Positions 17,302 through 26,514 of a stretch of 64,000 bases of DNA are shown here, piece by piece (position 1 is the first letter of the stretch; every line of letters starts with the position of its first letter). A program made the translations under genes and the position numbers. The DNA comes from GM7GCV1 sp965222065. GTDB lineage: Bacteria > Pseudomonadota > Gammaproteobacteria > Pseudomonadales > GM7GCV1. The notes beneath the pieces were generated by a model. The model worked only from the letters and a program-made list of their open reading frames with translations. It was not told the DNA's origin and did not search any database. The stretch is from positions 1,736,001-1,800,000 of the forward strand of contig OZ244933.1 of the NCBI GenBank assembly GCA_965222065.1, given 5' to 3'.

Positions 17302-18771
17302 ATGAATTCGGTTCCAGCATTGGGTGAAAAAACGTCTGCTGAAAAAAAGAAAAGTTCTTTTTTTCGCGCCAGAACCACCTCTGTAAAGCTAGCCATCGCC
17401 ATTTCTGCATTAGTATCTTCGGAACTGATGTTTGCACAATCGCAGAGTCCGGCAAGCCAGATTGCCCAGCTCAATGCGACTGGTCGCTCTGCCGAGGCCT
17501 ATACCCTGGCCATGCAACAGCTTCCCCAATATGAAGGCGATCCGGCATTTGATCTGCACTACGGTGTTGCCGCGGTTGATACGGGGCGTGCGTCTGAAGG
17601 CGCTTTCGCACTGGAGAGAGTGTTGATGTACCAGCCCAATAATGACTATGCCCGGTTGGAACTGGGCAGGGCGTATTTTGCACTGGAAGAAGATGAGCGC
17701 GCCGAGAAAGAATTTAACCAAGTTCTGGCATCCAACCCCCCCGAAGAAGTCATCCAGAATGTGCGGCCATACTTGCGTGCAATCGATAATCGCCGCTCCA
17801 AACGCGAAACCACGGTCGTTGCCAATGTAGAGCTGGGCAGTGGTTATGATTCCAATGTACTGGCCTCCCCGGACACAGATACGTTTTTTATCCCACTGTT
17901 GGGCGATGAAGCCACGCTTGCCAGCCGGGAATTTGGTGACGTCTTTTACCAATTCAGGGGCGACGTCAGTGTCAATCACCCGATTCGTCCAGGTATCAGT
18001 CTGTTTGCTTCAGGCAACATGAATTTGCGCGAAAACCGTGATGGGTTTGAGTTGCTGGATCCTGACGATCAATCCTCCGCGGTTGGTCTGGGCCGTATTT
18101 TTGGCTATGGAACCCGTGGTGGCGCACGATTGGAAAAAGGCGCCCACAATTTCAGCCTATCGGCCGAATACAACGTGATGGAAATCGACAAGAAGGGCTA
18201 CCGGGACAGTCTGGGCCTTCGCAGCAGTTGGCGTTATACATGGACGCCGCAAACGGCGGTTACCCTGTTTGGGCAAGTAACCGAGCTTTCCTATGATGAC
18301 TTAAAGTTTAAAGACTCACTCATGAGCATGGGTGGTCTGTCCGTTCAGCACCAATTTATTGCCTCCATGCGTCCCATGCTGACTATCGGCGGTGTTATAG
18401 GTGATGAAAGCGCTGACAACGAACAGTTGCCGGGTGCTCTCGCGACAGCCGACAGGGATATCGTTGGCGCTAATGCTTCGATCACCCTGACTCCGGCAGC
18501 AGACTGGCAGGTGTCTCTGGGTTATGAGATTCAGCAGAACAAGTACTCTGGCGATGCGCTCCATGCCCTGCCTTCCGGTTCCAGTGGCGGAGATGTCTTT
18601 ATTAAAAGGGATGATGAGCAGAAAACATTCAGGGCAGGCTTGGCCTGGCTACCTGTTGACAATGTCTTGCTCAAGCTGGATGGCTCACTGGGTGGAACGG
18701 ATTCCAATATTGCCATTTTCGACTATGACAGAAACCAACTCGTTTTCAGCGTGCGGTATACCTTTAGATAG
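17302..18771 (+). CDS. Exported TPR protein with C-terminal outer-membrane beta-barrel (Slam/DUF560-like architecture)
   Basis: A 489-residue envelope protein. I choose ATG 17302 (MNSVPALGEK), directly behind GGGGAGG, over an upstream ATG at 17263. An N-terminal basic stretch plus a hydrophobic segment (LAIAISALVSSELMFAQS, about residues 31-48) looks like a signal peptide. Two or three TPR-like helix pairs follow (about 50-170: FDLHYGVAAVDTGRASEGA, YARLELGRAYFALEEDERA). From VVANVELGSGYDSNV onward, alternating beta segments run to the C-terminus, which ends LVFSVRYTFR, a typical outer-membrane barrel closure. TPR plus barrel is the layout of Slam (DUF560) exporters, but assignment to that family is inference. 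The gene ends 20 bases before the giant FecR-repeat gene and is probably co-transcribed with it. Confidence 0.72.
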   Translation: MNSVPALGEKTSAEKKKSSFFRARTTSVKLAIAISALVSSELMFAQSQSPASQIAQLNATGRSAEAYTLAMQQLPQYEGDPAFDLHYGVAAVDTGRASEGAFALERVLMYQPNNDYARLELGRAYFALEEDERAEKEFNQVLASNPPEEVIQNVRPYLRAIDNRRSKRETTVVANVELGSGYDSNVLASPDTDTFFIPLLGDEATLASREFGDVFYQFRGDVSVNHPIRPGISLFASGNMNLRENRDGFELLDPDDQSSAVGLGRIFGYGTRGGARLEKGAHNFSLSAEYNVMEIDKKGYRDSLGLRSSWRYTWTPQTAVTLFGQVTELSYDDLKFKDSLMSMGGLSVQHQFIASMRPMLTIGGVIGDESADNEQLPGALATADRDIVGANASITLTPAADWQVSLGYEIQQNKYSGDALHALPSGSSGGDVFIKRDDEQKTFRAGLAWLPVDNVLLKLDGSLGGTDSNIAIFDYDRNQLVFSVRYTFR

Positions 18772-18791
18772 GCCCCGCGAGGAACTAGGTT

Positions 18792-21700
18792 ATGAATACA
18801 AATAAATTTACTGGGATTCAGGTTCTTCTGGCCGTTGTGATTTTTTGGCTGGGGTCAAACGCGCACGCACAATCCGAAGAAGAAGCAGTCGGATTGATTC
18901 TCTCGACCAGTGGCACTGTGACCGCGGAAGCCGAAGATGGCACCGTTCGCCAATTACGTCGCCGTTCGCCAGTTTATGAAGGCGATACTGTCATTACAGC
19001 GACCCGTTCCAGGGCGCAAATACGGTTTAACGACAATGGCCTGGTTGCCCTGCAACCCGAGACCAGCTTTTTTGTGGAAGAGCATACATTTAACGGGCAG
19101 GAAGATGGCACGGAAAGCGCCGTGTATCGACTCTTTAGAGGTGGTTTGCAGGCTATTACCGGCTTGATTGGCAATACCAACAAAAGTCGCTATCGATTTG
19201 AAACTCCCCTGGCAACTATTGGCTTGCGTGGCACCCACTGGGCGGCAACTTATTGCACTACCTCCTGTGATGGTCTGGCGCCCGGCCTTTATGGTGGTGT
19301 GGCTGAAGGCGGTATCGACGTATGTAACGCTGGCGGCTGTGAAGACATTGACCAGGATGGTTATTTTTATGTCCAGGATCAAAACACCTCTCCCCAGGCG
19401 CTAGTAAGACGGCCTTCGGTCGTGTTTGAAGACACGACCTCCGAGCGCGGCGAAGAGGAGCAGGAAGAAGAAGGTGATTCTGACGATGGTGGAGAAACTG
19501 ATACTGGCGCTGAAGGCGGTGATGACAACCAGGGAGGAAACGACACAGGCAGTGACGAAGACACCGACGGTGATGCCTCTCAGTTCGGTTCATCTGGTGA
19601 TACTGATGCAAGTCCGGACGAAGGTGGCCTGACAGGTGGTGATGAAAACCTGGGTCGCGATTTTGGTGGCCTGGATGAACGTGATCCGATCAACTGTAGT
19701 AATGATCCTAATGCCGCTAATGCTTGTGGTGATTCCGGTGAGAGCGAAGGCAGCAACAGATTCAGCATAACCCAGCTGCAATCCGGTCAGGCACAGGAGA
19801 TTATTGAAGGGCGAGGGGACAACACTGATCCTGACACTGATGGCGATGGTATTCCGGATACTTTAGACCCATACCCTTCTTTTGTTACTACTGAAGCTGC
19901 GGCAGGCTCAGCGGTGGCACTGGCTGGCGGCAACGCCAGTATGGGTTCCCTGAATGCCACTCTCCTGCCGGATGGTTCGGGAGTACGCGTGGTGCTTGCC
20001 GAACAGGGTGATGTTGGAAATGTCTATTTGGACAGTGTTGATACTGATAACTGCTCGCCTTCCTGTGAAGTGGAAGTGGTAGAGGGTGAACTTGTTGAAA
20101 GTGGAGGCATCAGTAATTTCGCTGGAGCAGGCTTTGGCGTGAACTGGGGCCGTTGGCAACTGGACGAATCAGGCGCACTGATCAACGGCAATTCCTTTAA
20201 CGTTGGCCCGGCACTGCATTATGGCTATTCCCCGAACGCAATGAGCTTTGATGAGTACGATAGCTATGTGGCGTCGCTGGGAATGCCTATGGTGGCAAAA
20301 TACAGCCTTGCAGGTGGCACATCGCCAACCAACCAGAATGGAACTGCAGGCACACTTAATGAAGTGATCATGGCATTTGATTTCTTCTATCAGGTCGTCA
20401 CTGAATTCTCCATGGATCTGGATATTGGCAACCTGAACTACCAAGCCATGCTCTATGAAGAGCAGAGCCTGCTGGATCCGCTGCTTCTCGTGGGTTATGT
20501 CAATGGTAATGGAACCGGTAACTACACCCTTTGGGGTGATACCAGCCTGGTGTTTATCGGTAATTCCGCCCAGGGTGTTTTGGGTAGTTACAGCCTTCGA
20601 CATATAGCGGGAGGATTCTCTCCAAATGCCAGCCCGAACTCATTTACGGCTCTTACCCCTACAAATACAGCTAATGGTGTTTATGTCCTGGAGCAGGACC
20701 AACTTGAGGTGGCTCCCTACTACTTCAGCAGCGACTTCCAGACCACAACCTCTTCTAATGGCATTGCTGTGGCTGCCGGTATTGCTTCTATTGAGGACAT
20801 GAATGGTGGTTATCGAACCCAGGCCTTCCCCCTCACTGTACTTCCACAGATTGGCGACCATCTGGAGCTGTACGAGATGATGGGGGTGAACGCCCTGGTT
20901 GGCTTTGATATCGTGGAATTTGATAATGGTACCGAAATTGACTGCGATCCGTGCATGCAGATTAATGAAGGTATTCTGGTTGAAGCCGGTTCCTACAACG
21001 GGGCAGGTTTTAGTGCCGACTTCGGGCGCTGGGTTGCCACAGATATTTCCGCTTCTGTGTTTGATCAAGATTACGGCACGTTGCGGGATGTCATTCTCGA
21101 AGCAGATTTGCACTTTGGCTACACTGAAGACCAGACAGAGTCCTTTGAACAATTGTTTGGCCCCTCCATTGCCACATACAATTATGTGGCCGGTACCTCA
21201 CCCACTGATGAGATGGGTAATGTCGGTTCGGTTTCTGAAATCTCCATGGACCTGGATTTCTACCAGCAAGCGGTTACGCGCTTTGATCTTTCACTGGATA
21301 TTGGCAACCGCTCGTACATGGCCGGATTGGCACCAGATAACAGTGTGGCGTATCTGTTTGATGTCGAAGAAGACGTTGAGCTGGATCTCGCCGGTATGTG
21401 CGAAGGGGGTGACTGTGGCTCAGGTATCGCCCTGTCAGGTGAAACCAGCTTCTCATTCCTGGGAGCCCAGGCACAGGGCGTACTGGGCAGCTATGGGTTA
21501 AACACCATGGGGGCCAGCTTTGATCATGAAAACTATCTGATGGGCAACCCCTTTATCAGCGCTTCCGGTGCCTATGTACTGGAGTCTGAAGGCACTTCGG
21601 CCAATCCGTTTTTCTTCGATATCGGGGATACCAGCACCTATTCGGTAGTTCCTACTGAAATGGAAACATTCACAATTACAGCCCTTTACAAGGAAGACAT

Positions 21701-24182
21701 GTACAGCGGTGGCCTGTACCCGGCCATCAATAGTTTTTATGACTATTATGGTGAAGACTCTGTGTTTGTTGACCTCAATGGTGTAGAGGTCCCTGTAAGC
21801 ATTGGATGTGTTGAGTGCGACGCCCTTAATGTTGATCAAGGGGTGTTAGCCGAGTTTTCCAGTCATACCTTCGCTTCCGGGGCTGAAATTAGTTGGGGGC
21901 GCTGGTTTGCCGGTGATGTTTCCTTCGACTATGGCGACTATGCCGTTAGCCCGATCGTTCATTTTGGATATTCGAATAATGCAGCTTTTCTTGCCAAGGG
22001 CGAAAACGATATTGGCATGCAAGTTGGTGAGCCCAGTGAGATGATCCTTACCTTTAATCTTATCGGTGGTACGGCTCCCAGTGATATGCACGGTCGTACC
22101 GGCCATCTGGAATACGCCGACATGGCAATGGACTTCTATAGTGAGTCAGTCGTATCCATGAATCTGGGCTTAACTATTGACGATATGATTTACCGGGCGA
22201 GCCTGGGTGGTGGTTCCTACTATGGATACGGCGGTGTTTCCCTTCACGGTTACTGTTTTGGTGGTGAATGTGGCGATCGTTCGCAAATAAGTGGTTTTGC
22301 CAACTTTGAGTTTGCTGGCGGAGATATGCAGGGTTACATCCCCGAGGGTATATTGGGCGCCTATTCGCTGTTTGCCGGGCTTTCATGTGTCGATTGTGAT
22401 CCCTATGAATACAACTACCTCTATGGGCATTCTTCGGTTCAAGGCGTATTCGCTCTGGGGCGGGACGAATCGCCTCTAGTGTTCAATAATCCGACGGTAA
22501 TCAATACTTCCGGCGCGCCTGATGCGGCCTTTACCAGTGTGATTCTTGACTCTGATGGTAATTACCTCCCTTTAGGTATCCTGGCTCTGCAGGGAAGTGG
22601 GGCAACTTTTGCCAACCTGGGTGACCTTACGGGTGCAGTAGATGCGGGACTCAATATGTTTAGCGCCACAGATTATCGCGGGCGACAGGTTAATGCGATA
22701 ACAGGTCTGGTGAACCCAATGGGTACTGCAGGCGTTATTGATGGCACCCTGGTAGATCATGTCATCGAAAGCGATCCCGGTACTGGTACCAATTTATTTT
22801 GGGGTACCTGGATTGGCGATGCCGGGGAAGTTGATAGCCAGGGAGCTATGGGGCTTTCCTACACAGATGTCTTCCAGTATCTCTATACCGATCAGTGGAC
22901 AGCCCAGTTGCCAGATGTGCCCCTTGATGAATACGAAGTGCGTTACAGCTATATTGGCGGACCTTCACCGGCAGATCAGTATGGCTATGCAGGCAATGTT
23001 GTACACACCAGAATGTCAGTCGATTTTTCGCAGTCGCAGATCAGTGGTTTTAATACCCTGTTTTCTGTGGATAGTGATTACTATCAAGCCTATTTTAATT
23101 CCCAAATGGGTGTTGGTGGAGCAATCACGGATCTAGGCAACGGAACCATTGGGGCCTCGTTTGAGCTACTAGGCTCTATGGGCGATTCTGATGGCAATTA
23201 CTGTGGTGGGCCCTGTTTTTACGGTTATGTCGATGCAGTAGGTGATGCGACAGTTGCTTTTGCTGGTCCCAACGCGGAATTTGCCCTTGGTACGCTGGGA
23301 CTAGTAAACGCTCCAGAAGAGATGTACGACACCTTTGCCGTTACGCAGAATTTTGCGTTGCGCCGCCAGCCTATTCGAATCTTTGATGGCGATGGTCCAG
23401 TGCGCTCCTCAAATGCGGCGGGCATGTTTGCCACAGTTCTGGATTCGGATATCGCCATCAGTGGGCTTTCTACCTCGCCTGTTGATATTGCCACTCTTTC
23501 GGAAAACGGTTTTGGTCATGCGCAGGCGCTGGTTGCTGGCAGCTTTAGTGGTGGCTCAGCGGTAGAAGGTATGACCCTGGATACCGATTTGGACATCACG
23601 GAAGGGCGACTGGATGTATACGATTCAGTCCAGGGTGAGGACCGATCTTATGAGGCATACTGGGGCCGCTGGTTATCCTATGATCAGGTCAATGTGGATG
23701 GTTCCAATGTCGATACCGTAGGTGCCATTCATTTTGCTTACTCTGATGACCTGATCTCCGTTTCAGATATGCAGACCCTGGAAATGCAAAATGCATATAT
23801 CGATTACCATGGGTCCGGTGGCACACACACTGTTACCGATCAGGATGGTGATATGGGCCTTCTTGAAGCCGTCTATATGGGTATCGATTTTGGCTCACAA
23901 ACTATCGGTTACTTTGATATGTATCTCAGCACCAAGGATGGCGACTGGTATGCATGGGCGGAAGATGTTGCGATAGAAAATTACTCTGCAACCCAGAATT
24001 TTGAAGTGAGTGGCGGTCTGGATGATTGTGGTGAGTGCTATACGCCAGTTGAAGGTAATGTAAATACCGCAATTCTGGGAGCCAATGCAGATGCCGTACT
24101 GGGGGCATATAATCTGTCGGCACCTGCTATGGATGCAGAAGCCGCAGGCACCTTCCTGCTTGAGATCAGTTACGACGAGTAA
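18792..24182 (+). CDS. Giant exported FecR-domain protein with five ~290-residue beta-rich repeats
   Basis: A 1796-residue secreted or surface protein. Signal peptide at 1-26 (VVIFWLGSNAHA). A FecR-like domain follows at about 33-190 (GTVTAEAEDGTVRQLRR, YEGDTVITATRSRAQIRFND, TIGLRGTHW). Next is an Asp/Glu/Gly-rich linker (about 215-320) and a type-3 calcium-binding motif DTDGDGIPDTLDPYP near 355. The rest is five tandem repeats whose [WF]G[RT]W motifs fall at about residues 451, 744, 1035, 1337 and 1624. The FecR domain is normally a periplasmic sensor, but no transmembrane anchor or sigma-factor partner is seen here. It lies 20 bases after the TPR-barrel gene, its probable export partner. 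I do not recognise the repeat; an adhesin or surface-assembly role is only a guess. Confidence 0.8.
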   Translation: MNTNKFTGIQVLLAVVIFWLGSNAHAQSEEEAVGLILSTSGTVTAEAEDGTVRQLRRRSPVYEGDTVITATRSRAQIRFNDNGLVALQPETSFFVEEHTFNGQEDGTESAVYRLFRGGLQAITGLIGNTNKSRYRFETPLATIGLRGTHWAATYCTTSCDGLAPGLYGGVAEGGIDVCNAGGCEDIDQDGYFYVQDQNTSPQALVRRPSVVFEDTTSERGEEEQEEEGDSDDGGETDTGAEGGDDNQGGNDTGSDEDTDGDASQFGSSGDTDASPDEGGLTGGDENLGRDFGGLDERDPINCSNDPNAANACGDSGESEGSNRFSITQLQSGQAQEIIEGRGDNTDPDTDGDGIPDTLDPYPSFVTTEAAAGSAVALAGGNASMGSLNATLLPDGSGVRVVLAEQGDVGNVYLDSVDTDNCSPSCEVEVVEGELVESGGISNFAGAGFGVNWGRWQLDESGALINGNSFNVGPALHYGYSPNAMSFDEYDSYVASLGMPMVAKYSLAGGTSPTNQNGTAGTLNEVIMAFDFFYQVVTEFSMDLDIGNLNYQAMLYEEQSLLDPLLLVGYVNGNGTGNYTLWGDTSLVFIGNSAQGVLGSYSLRHIAGGFSPNASPNSFTALTPTNTANGVYVLEQDQLEVAPYYFSSDFQTTTSSNGIAVAAGIASIEDMNGGYRTQAFPLTVLPQIGDHLELYEMMGVNALVGFDIVEFDNGTEIDCDPCMQINEGILVEAGSYNGAGFSADFGRWVATDISASVFDQDYGTLRDVILEADLHFGYTEDQTESFEQLFGPSIATYNYVAGTSPTDEMGNVGSVSEISMDLDFYQQAVTRFDLSLDIGNRSYMAGLAPDNSVAYLFDVEEDVELDLAGMCEGGDCGSGIALSGETSFSFLGAQAQGVLGSYGLNTMGASFDHENYLMGNPFISASGAYVLESEGTSANPFFFDIGDTSTYSVVPTEMETFTITALYKEDMYSGGLYPAINSFYDYYGEDSVFVDLNGVEVPVSIGCVECDALNVDQGVLAEFSSHTFASGAEISWGRWFAGDVSFDYGDYAVSPIVHFGYSNNAAFLAKGENDIGMQVGEPSEMILTFNLIGGTAPSDMHGRTGHLEYADMAMDFYSESVVSMNLGLTIDDMIYRASLGGGSYYGYGGVSLHGYCFGGECGDRSQISGFANFEFAGGDMQGYIPEGILGAYSLFAGLSCVDCDPYEYNYLYGHSSVQGVFALGRDESPLVFNNPTVINTSGAPDAAFTSVILDSDGNYLPLGILALQGSGATFANLGDLTGAVDAGLNMFSATDYRGRQVNAITGLVNPMGTAGVIDGTLVDHVIESDPGTGTNLFWGTWIGDAGEVDSQGAMGLSYTDVFQYLYTDQWTAQLPDVPLDEYEVRYSYIGGPSPADQYGYAGNVVHTRMSVDFSQSQISGFNTLFSVDSDYYQAYFNSQMGVGGAITDLGNGTIGASFELLGSMGDSDGNYCGGPCFYGYVDAVGDATVAFAGPNAEFALGTLGLVNAPEEMYDTFAVTQNFALRRQPIRIFDGDGPVRSSNAAGMFATVLDSDIAISGLSTSPVDIATLSENGFGHAQALVAGSFSGGSAVEGMTLDTDLDITEGRLDVYDSVQGEDRSYEAYWGRWLSYDQVNVDGSNVDTVGAIHFAYSDDLISVSDMQTLEMQNAYIDYHGSGGTHTVTDQDGDMGLLEAVYMGIDFGSQTIGYFDMYLSTKDGDWYAWAEDVAIENYSATQNFEVSGGLDDCGECYTPVEGNVNTAILGANADAVLGAYNLSAPAMDAEAAGTFLLEISYDE
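20086..24179 (+). repeat. Five tandem protein repeats inside the FecR-domain gene
   Basis: Each unit runs in the same order. A short segment often holding a CxxC pair leads to [WF]G[RT]W, then H[YF]GY or similar. After that come a Gly-rich [AG]G[TP]SP-like turn, a D[FL]DF-type strand, and a FxGxxAxxxLGxYxL strand pair. The unit closes with xGxYxLE or similar. WGRW-equivalent codons start at 20144, 21021, 21894, 22800 and 23661, giving steps of about 292, 291, 302 and 287 codons. The fourth unit is the most divergent (WGTW, LGTLGL). DNA identity between units is low, so the duplications are old. Confidence 0.8.
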
Positions 24183-24194
24183 TTGCACCCATGT

Positions 24195-24227
24195 CAAAAA
24201 AACTTCGCAATCGCGAGGTTTTTTTGT
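24195..24227. terminator. Bidirectional intrinsic terminator
   Basis: Stem AACTTCGC / GCGAGGTT with a 4-base AATC loop, flanked by A7 on the left and T7 on the right. It can stop transcription from the FecR-repeat gene on the plus strand and from the cyclase gene, which ends at 24265, on the minus strand. Confidence 0.85.
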
Positions 24228-24264
24228 GTCTTAATATTTTTCGTTCCCGCTTGGGAAGTTCCAG

Positions 24265-26493
24265 TTATTTACTGGTATGCCGGAATACTCCATCCCAGCC
24301 TTCGGGGGGTGGTTCGTGTTCACCCGAGGTGCGTTCGGCGTAGACTTTGTATAGTCCGCGATCCGGGTTGAGTTTGCTGAGAATAAAGAACTGGCGGTGG
24401 GCATCTTCCCAGTAACCCTGGTAGTAGGCTTCCAGCGCTTCCTGGTAGCTTTCCATTTCGAACAGGGTTTCCGGATCAATCTCGTCTTTCTTGCCCAGCG
24501 GCTCATAGAGAGTTACCGGCGCTTCCTTGCCTTTTACCAGGACTTTGTCGACCGGACAAAATTCGAATTCATCCTGGCACTGGTAGTAGGTGTTTTCCCC
24601 AACCAATAGTTTGGCACCGTAGAATTTGGTCAGCCCCTCAATACGTGAACCCAGGTTTACGTTATCCCCTAGCACGGTGTAAGAGCGGCGATACTCTGAA
24701 CCCATATTGCCCACATTCATTTCACCCGAATTCAGGCCGATGCCAATTTCAATGTCGGGATAACCCATGGCCTTGAATTTGGTTTTCAGGTTCTGGGTTT
24801 CTTCCAGCATCTCCATGGCCGCACGCAGCGCATTTTTTGCGTGCTCGGGATCATCCAGTGGCGCACCCCAGAAAGCCATCACCAGGTCGCCAATGTATTT
24901 GTCGATGGTGCCACGGTTATCAAAGATAATTTTGGTCATTGGGGTGAAATAGCGGTTGAGCATGTCTTTCAGCTCGGCCGGTTCCATCCCTTCGGAAATA
25001 CTGGTGAAGTTACGAATATCGGCAAACAGTACGGTCATGTCGCGCCGGTCACCGTCAAAGCTCAGTGCGCTGTCCGGCGATTCACTCATCTGTTCGACCA
25101 GTTCGGGCGGCACGTATTGACCAAACATATCAGTCACCTGCATACGGGCAAAACGCTCGGACACAAAGCCGTAAATGAAAACACCGACACTTTGCATAAT
25201 TACCAGCGAAATAATAATGGTGGCGTCCATGGCCAGTCCCAGTGACGTCCAGGCCCAATTGTTTACCAGGGCGTAGCCAATAAGATATAACGCAGAGATG
25301 GCCAGAATAAAGGGGGCGCTCAGGAAGGGCAAAATAAATGAAAACAGGACACCGGTAATGACAACAAGTAAGAGATTGACGCCATAACCCCACCAGGGTT
25401 GGTGTTTGATGTTCTGGTCCAGAATGCCCTGGACAATGGTTGGGTGCACTTCCAGGCCCGGGAACTGGCTTTGTACGGGGGTGCTGCGAAAGTCGAACAG
25501 TGCCATGGCGGTAGAACCGATAAAGGCGATTCTGCCTTCCAGTTCCCTGGGATCGACTCGGCCTTCAATCACATCCGTTGCCGATACGGAGTGGAACTGT
25601 CCGCTCCGGCCACGGAAAGGGATAAGCATCTGCCCATATTGATCCAGGGGTATTTCCAGATCGGCAACACGCACACCCTCAAGTGCCGCCGAGCCATTGG
25701 TTTGCGTTCCCAGCAGTTCAATTTCCTGGGCAAACATGTATAGCCGGATGGTTTCCAGGGCCAGTGATGAGTAGAGCTCGCCATCGTGTTCAAAAAGCAT
25801 GTTGTAACGACGGAGAGTGCCATCGTCATCTTCCAGTACGGAATAAAAGCCACTACCGGCTGCGGCTTCTGTTACTTCAGGAATATTGGCAAGGTAGCCG
25901 CGAGCCGACCTGACTCCCCATGCTCGTGCGGGAACATTACTTTCTGTAGCGACCGGCGGAGGCATCATGCCCTTGCTCTCGCCATCGTTGATAAACAGGT
26001 AGCCGGGGATCACATCGTATCCACCAACAGCTTCGCCCAAGGCACCATCGGCATCAAGATCAGTTTCCGCCTGTTCGAGGACATTGAGGATTTGTTCGGA
26101 TTCCAACCCCTGGTTGCGTACGTAGCCAATCACCTGGCTTGCCGGATTGTTCTCCGGCTCAGGGAATGACACGTCGATCGCGGTAACCACGACACCGGCC
26201 TCGCCCAGCTTGTTGATCAGGTCCGCCATAATCAGGCGGCTCCAGGGCCAACGCCCCTGTTCGGACAGGGACCTTTCGTCCATATCGATCAGCACAATAT
26301 CCTGCGAGGGTTCGGGGTTTTCCTCCAGATTGTAAAAGAGGCGCATGTCGTAGATGATCCAGTCCAGGCGTTGCCGGATTTCGATCAGCAGCGGATTACT
26401 GGTATTCATCCAGTACAGGTGAAAAAACGTGATCGCCAGGCCGACGCCAACAGGCCAAACCTTGCGCTTCAAATCTCGGAGCCGGAACCGCAT
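24265..26493 (-). CDS. CHASE2-domain adenylate/guanylate cyclase (class III)
   Basis: A 742-residue inner-membrane sensor cyclase. An N-terminal membrane helix (VGVGLAITFFHLYW) precedes a periplasmic CHASE2 domain (DIVLIDMDERSL, GRWPWSR, IPFRGRSG, IAFIGSTA). Three membrane helices follow at about 370-460, then a class III catalytic domain. Metal-binding Asp lies in FADIRNFT and GDLVMAFWG, a substrate-specifying Lys in TIDKYIGD, and transition-state Asn/Arg in DNVNLGSRIEG, consistent with cAMP production. A short TPR-like C-terminus (ALEAYYQGYWEDAHRQFF) is present. It starts 21 bases after the broken GAF-HD-GYP gene and is likely its operon partner; it converges with the FecR-repeat gene. The Chp system encoded nearby is known to act on cAMP in Pseudomonas; a link here is speculation. 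Confidence 0.9.
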   Translation of the reverse strand: MRFRLRDLKRKVWPVGVGLAITFFHLYWMNTSNPLLIEIRQRLDWIIYDMRLFYNLEENPEPSQDIVLIDMDERSLSEQGRWPWSRLIMADLINKLGEAGVVVTAIDVSFPEPENNPASQVIGYVRNQGLESEQILNVLEQAETDLDADGALGEAVGGYDVIPGYLFINDGESKGMMPPPVATESNVPARAWGVRSARGYLANIPEVTEAAAGSGFYSVLEDDDGTLRRYNMLFEHDGELYSSLALETIRLYMFAQEIELLGTQTNGSAALEGVRVADLEIPLDQYGQMLIPFRGRSGQFHSVSATDVIEGRVDPRELEGRIAFIGSTAMALFDFRSTPVQSQFPGLEVHPTIVQGILDQNIKHQPWWGYGVNLLLVVITGVLFSFILPFLSAPFILAISALYLIGYALVNNWAWTSLGLAMDATIIISLVIMQSVGVFIYGFVSERFARMQVTDMFGQYVPPELVEQMSESPDSALSFDGDRRDMTVLFADIRNFTSISEGMEPAELKDMLNRYFTPMTKIIFDNRGTIDKYIGDLVMAFWGAPLDDPEHAKNALRAAMEMLEETQNLKTKFKAMGYPDIEIGIGLNSGEMNVGNMGSEYRRSYTVLGDNVNLGSRIEGLTKFYGAKLLVGENTYYQCQDEFEFCPVDKVLVKGKEAPVTLYEPLGKKDEIDPETLFEMESYQEALEAYYQGYWEDAHRQFFILSKLNPDRGLYKVYAERTSGEHEPPPEGWDGVFRHTSK

Positions 26494-26514
26494 ATGGTTC
26501 TCCTTAGTCTTGCA

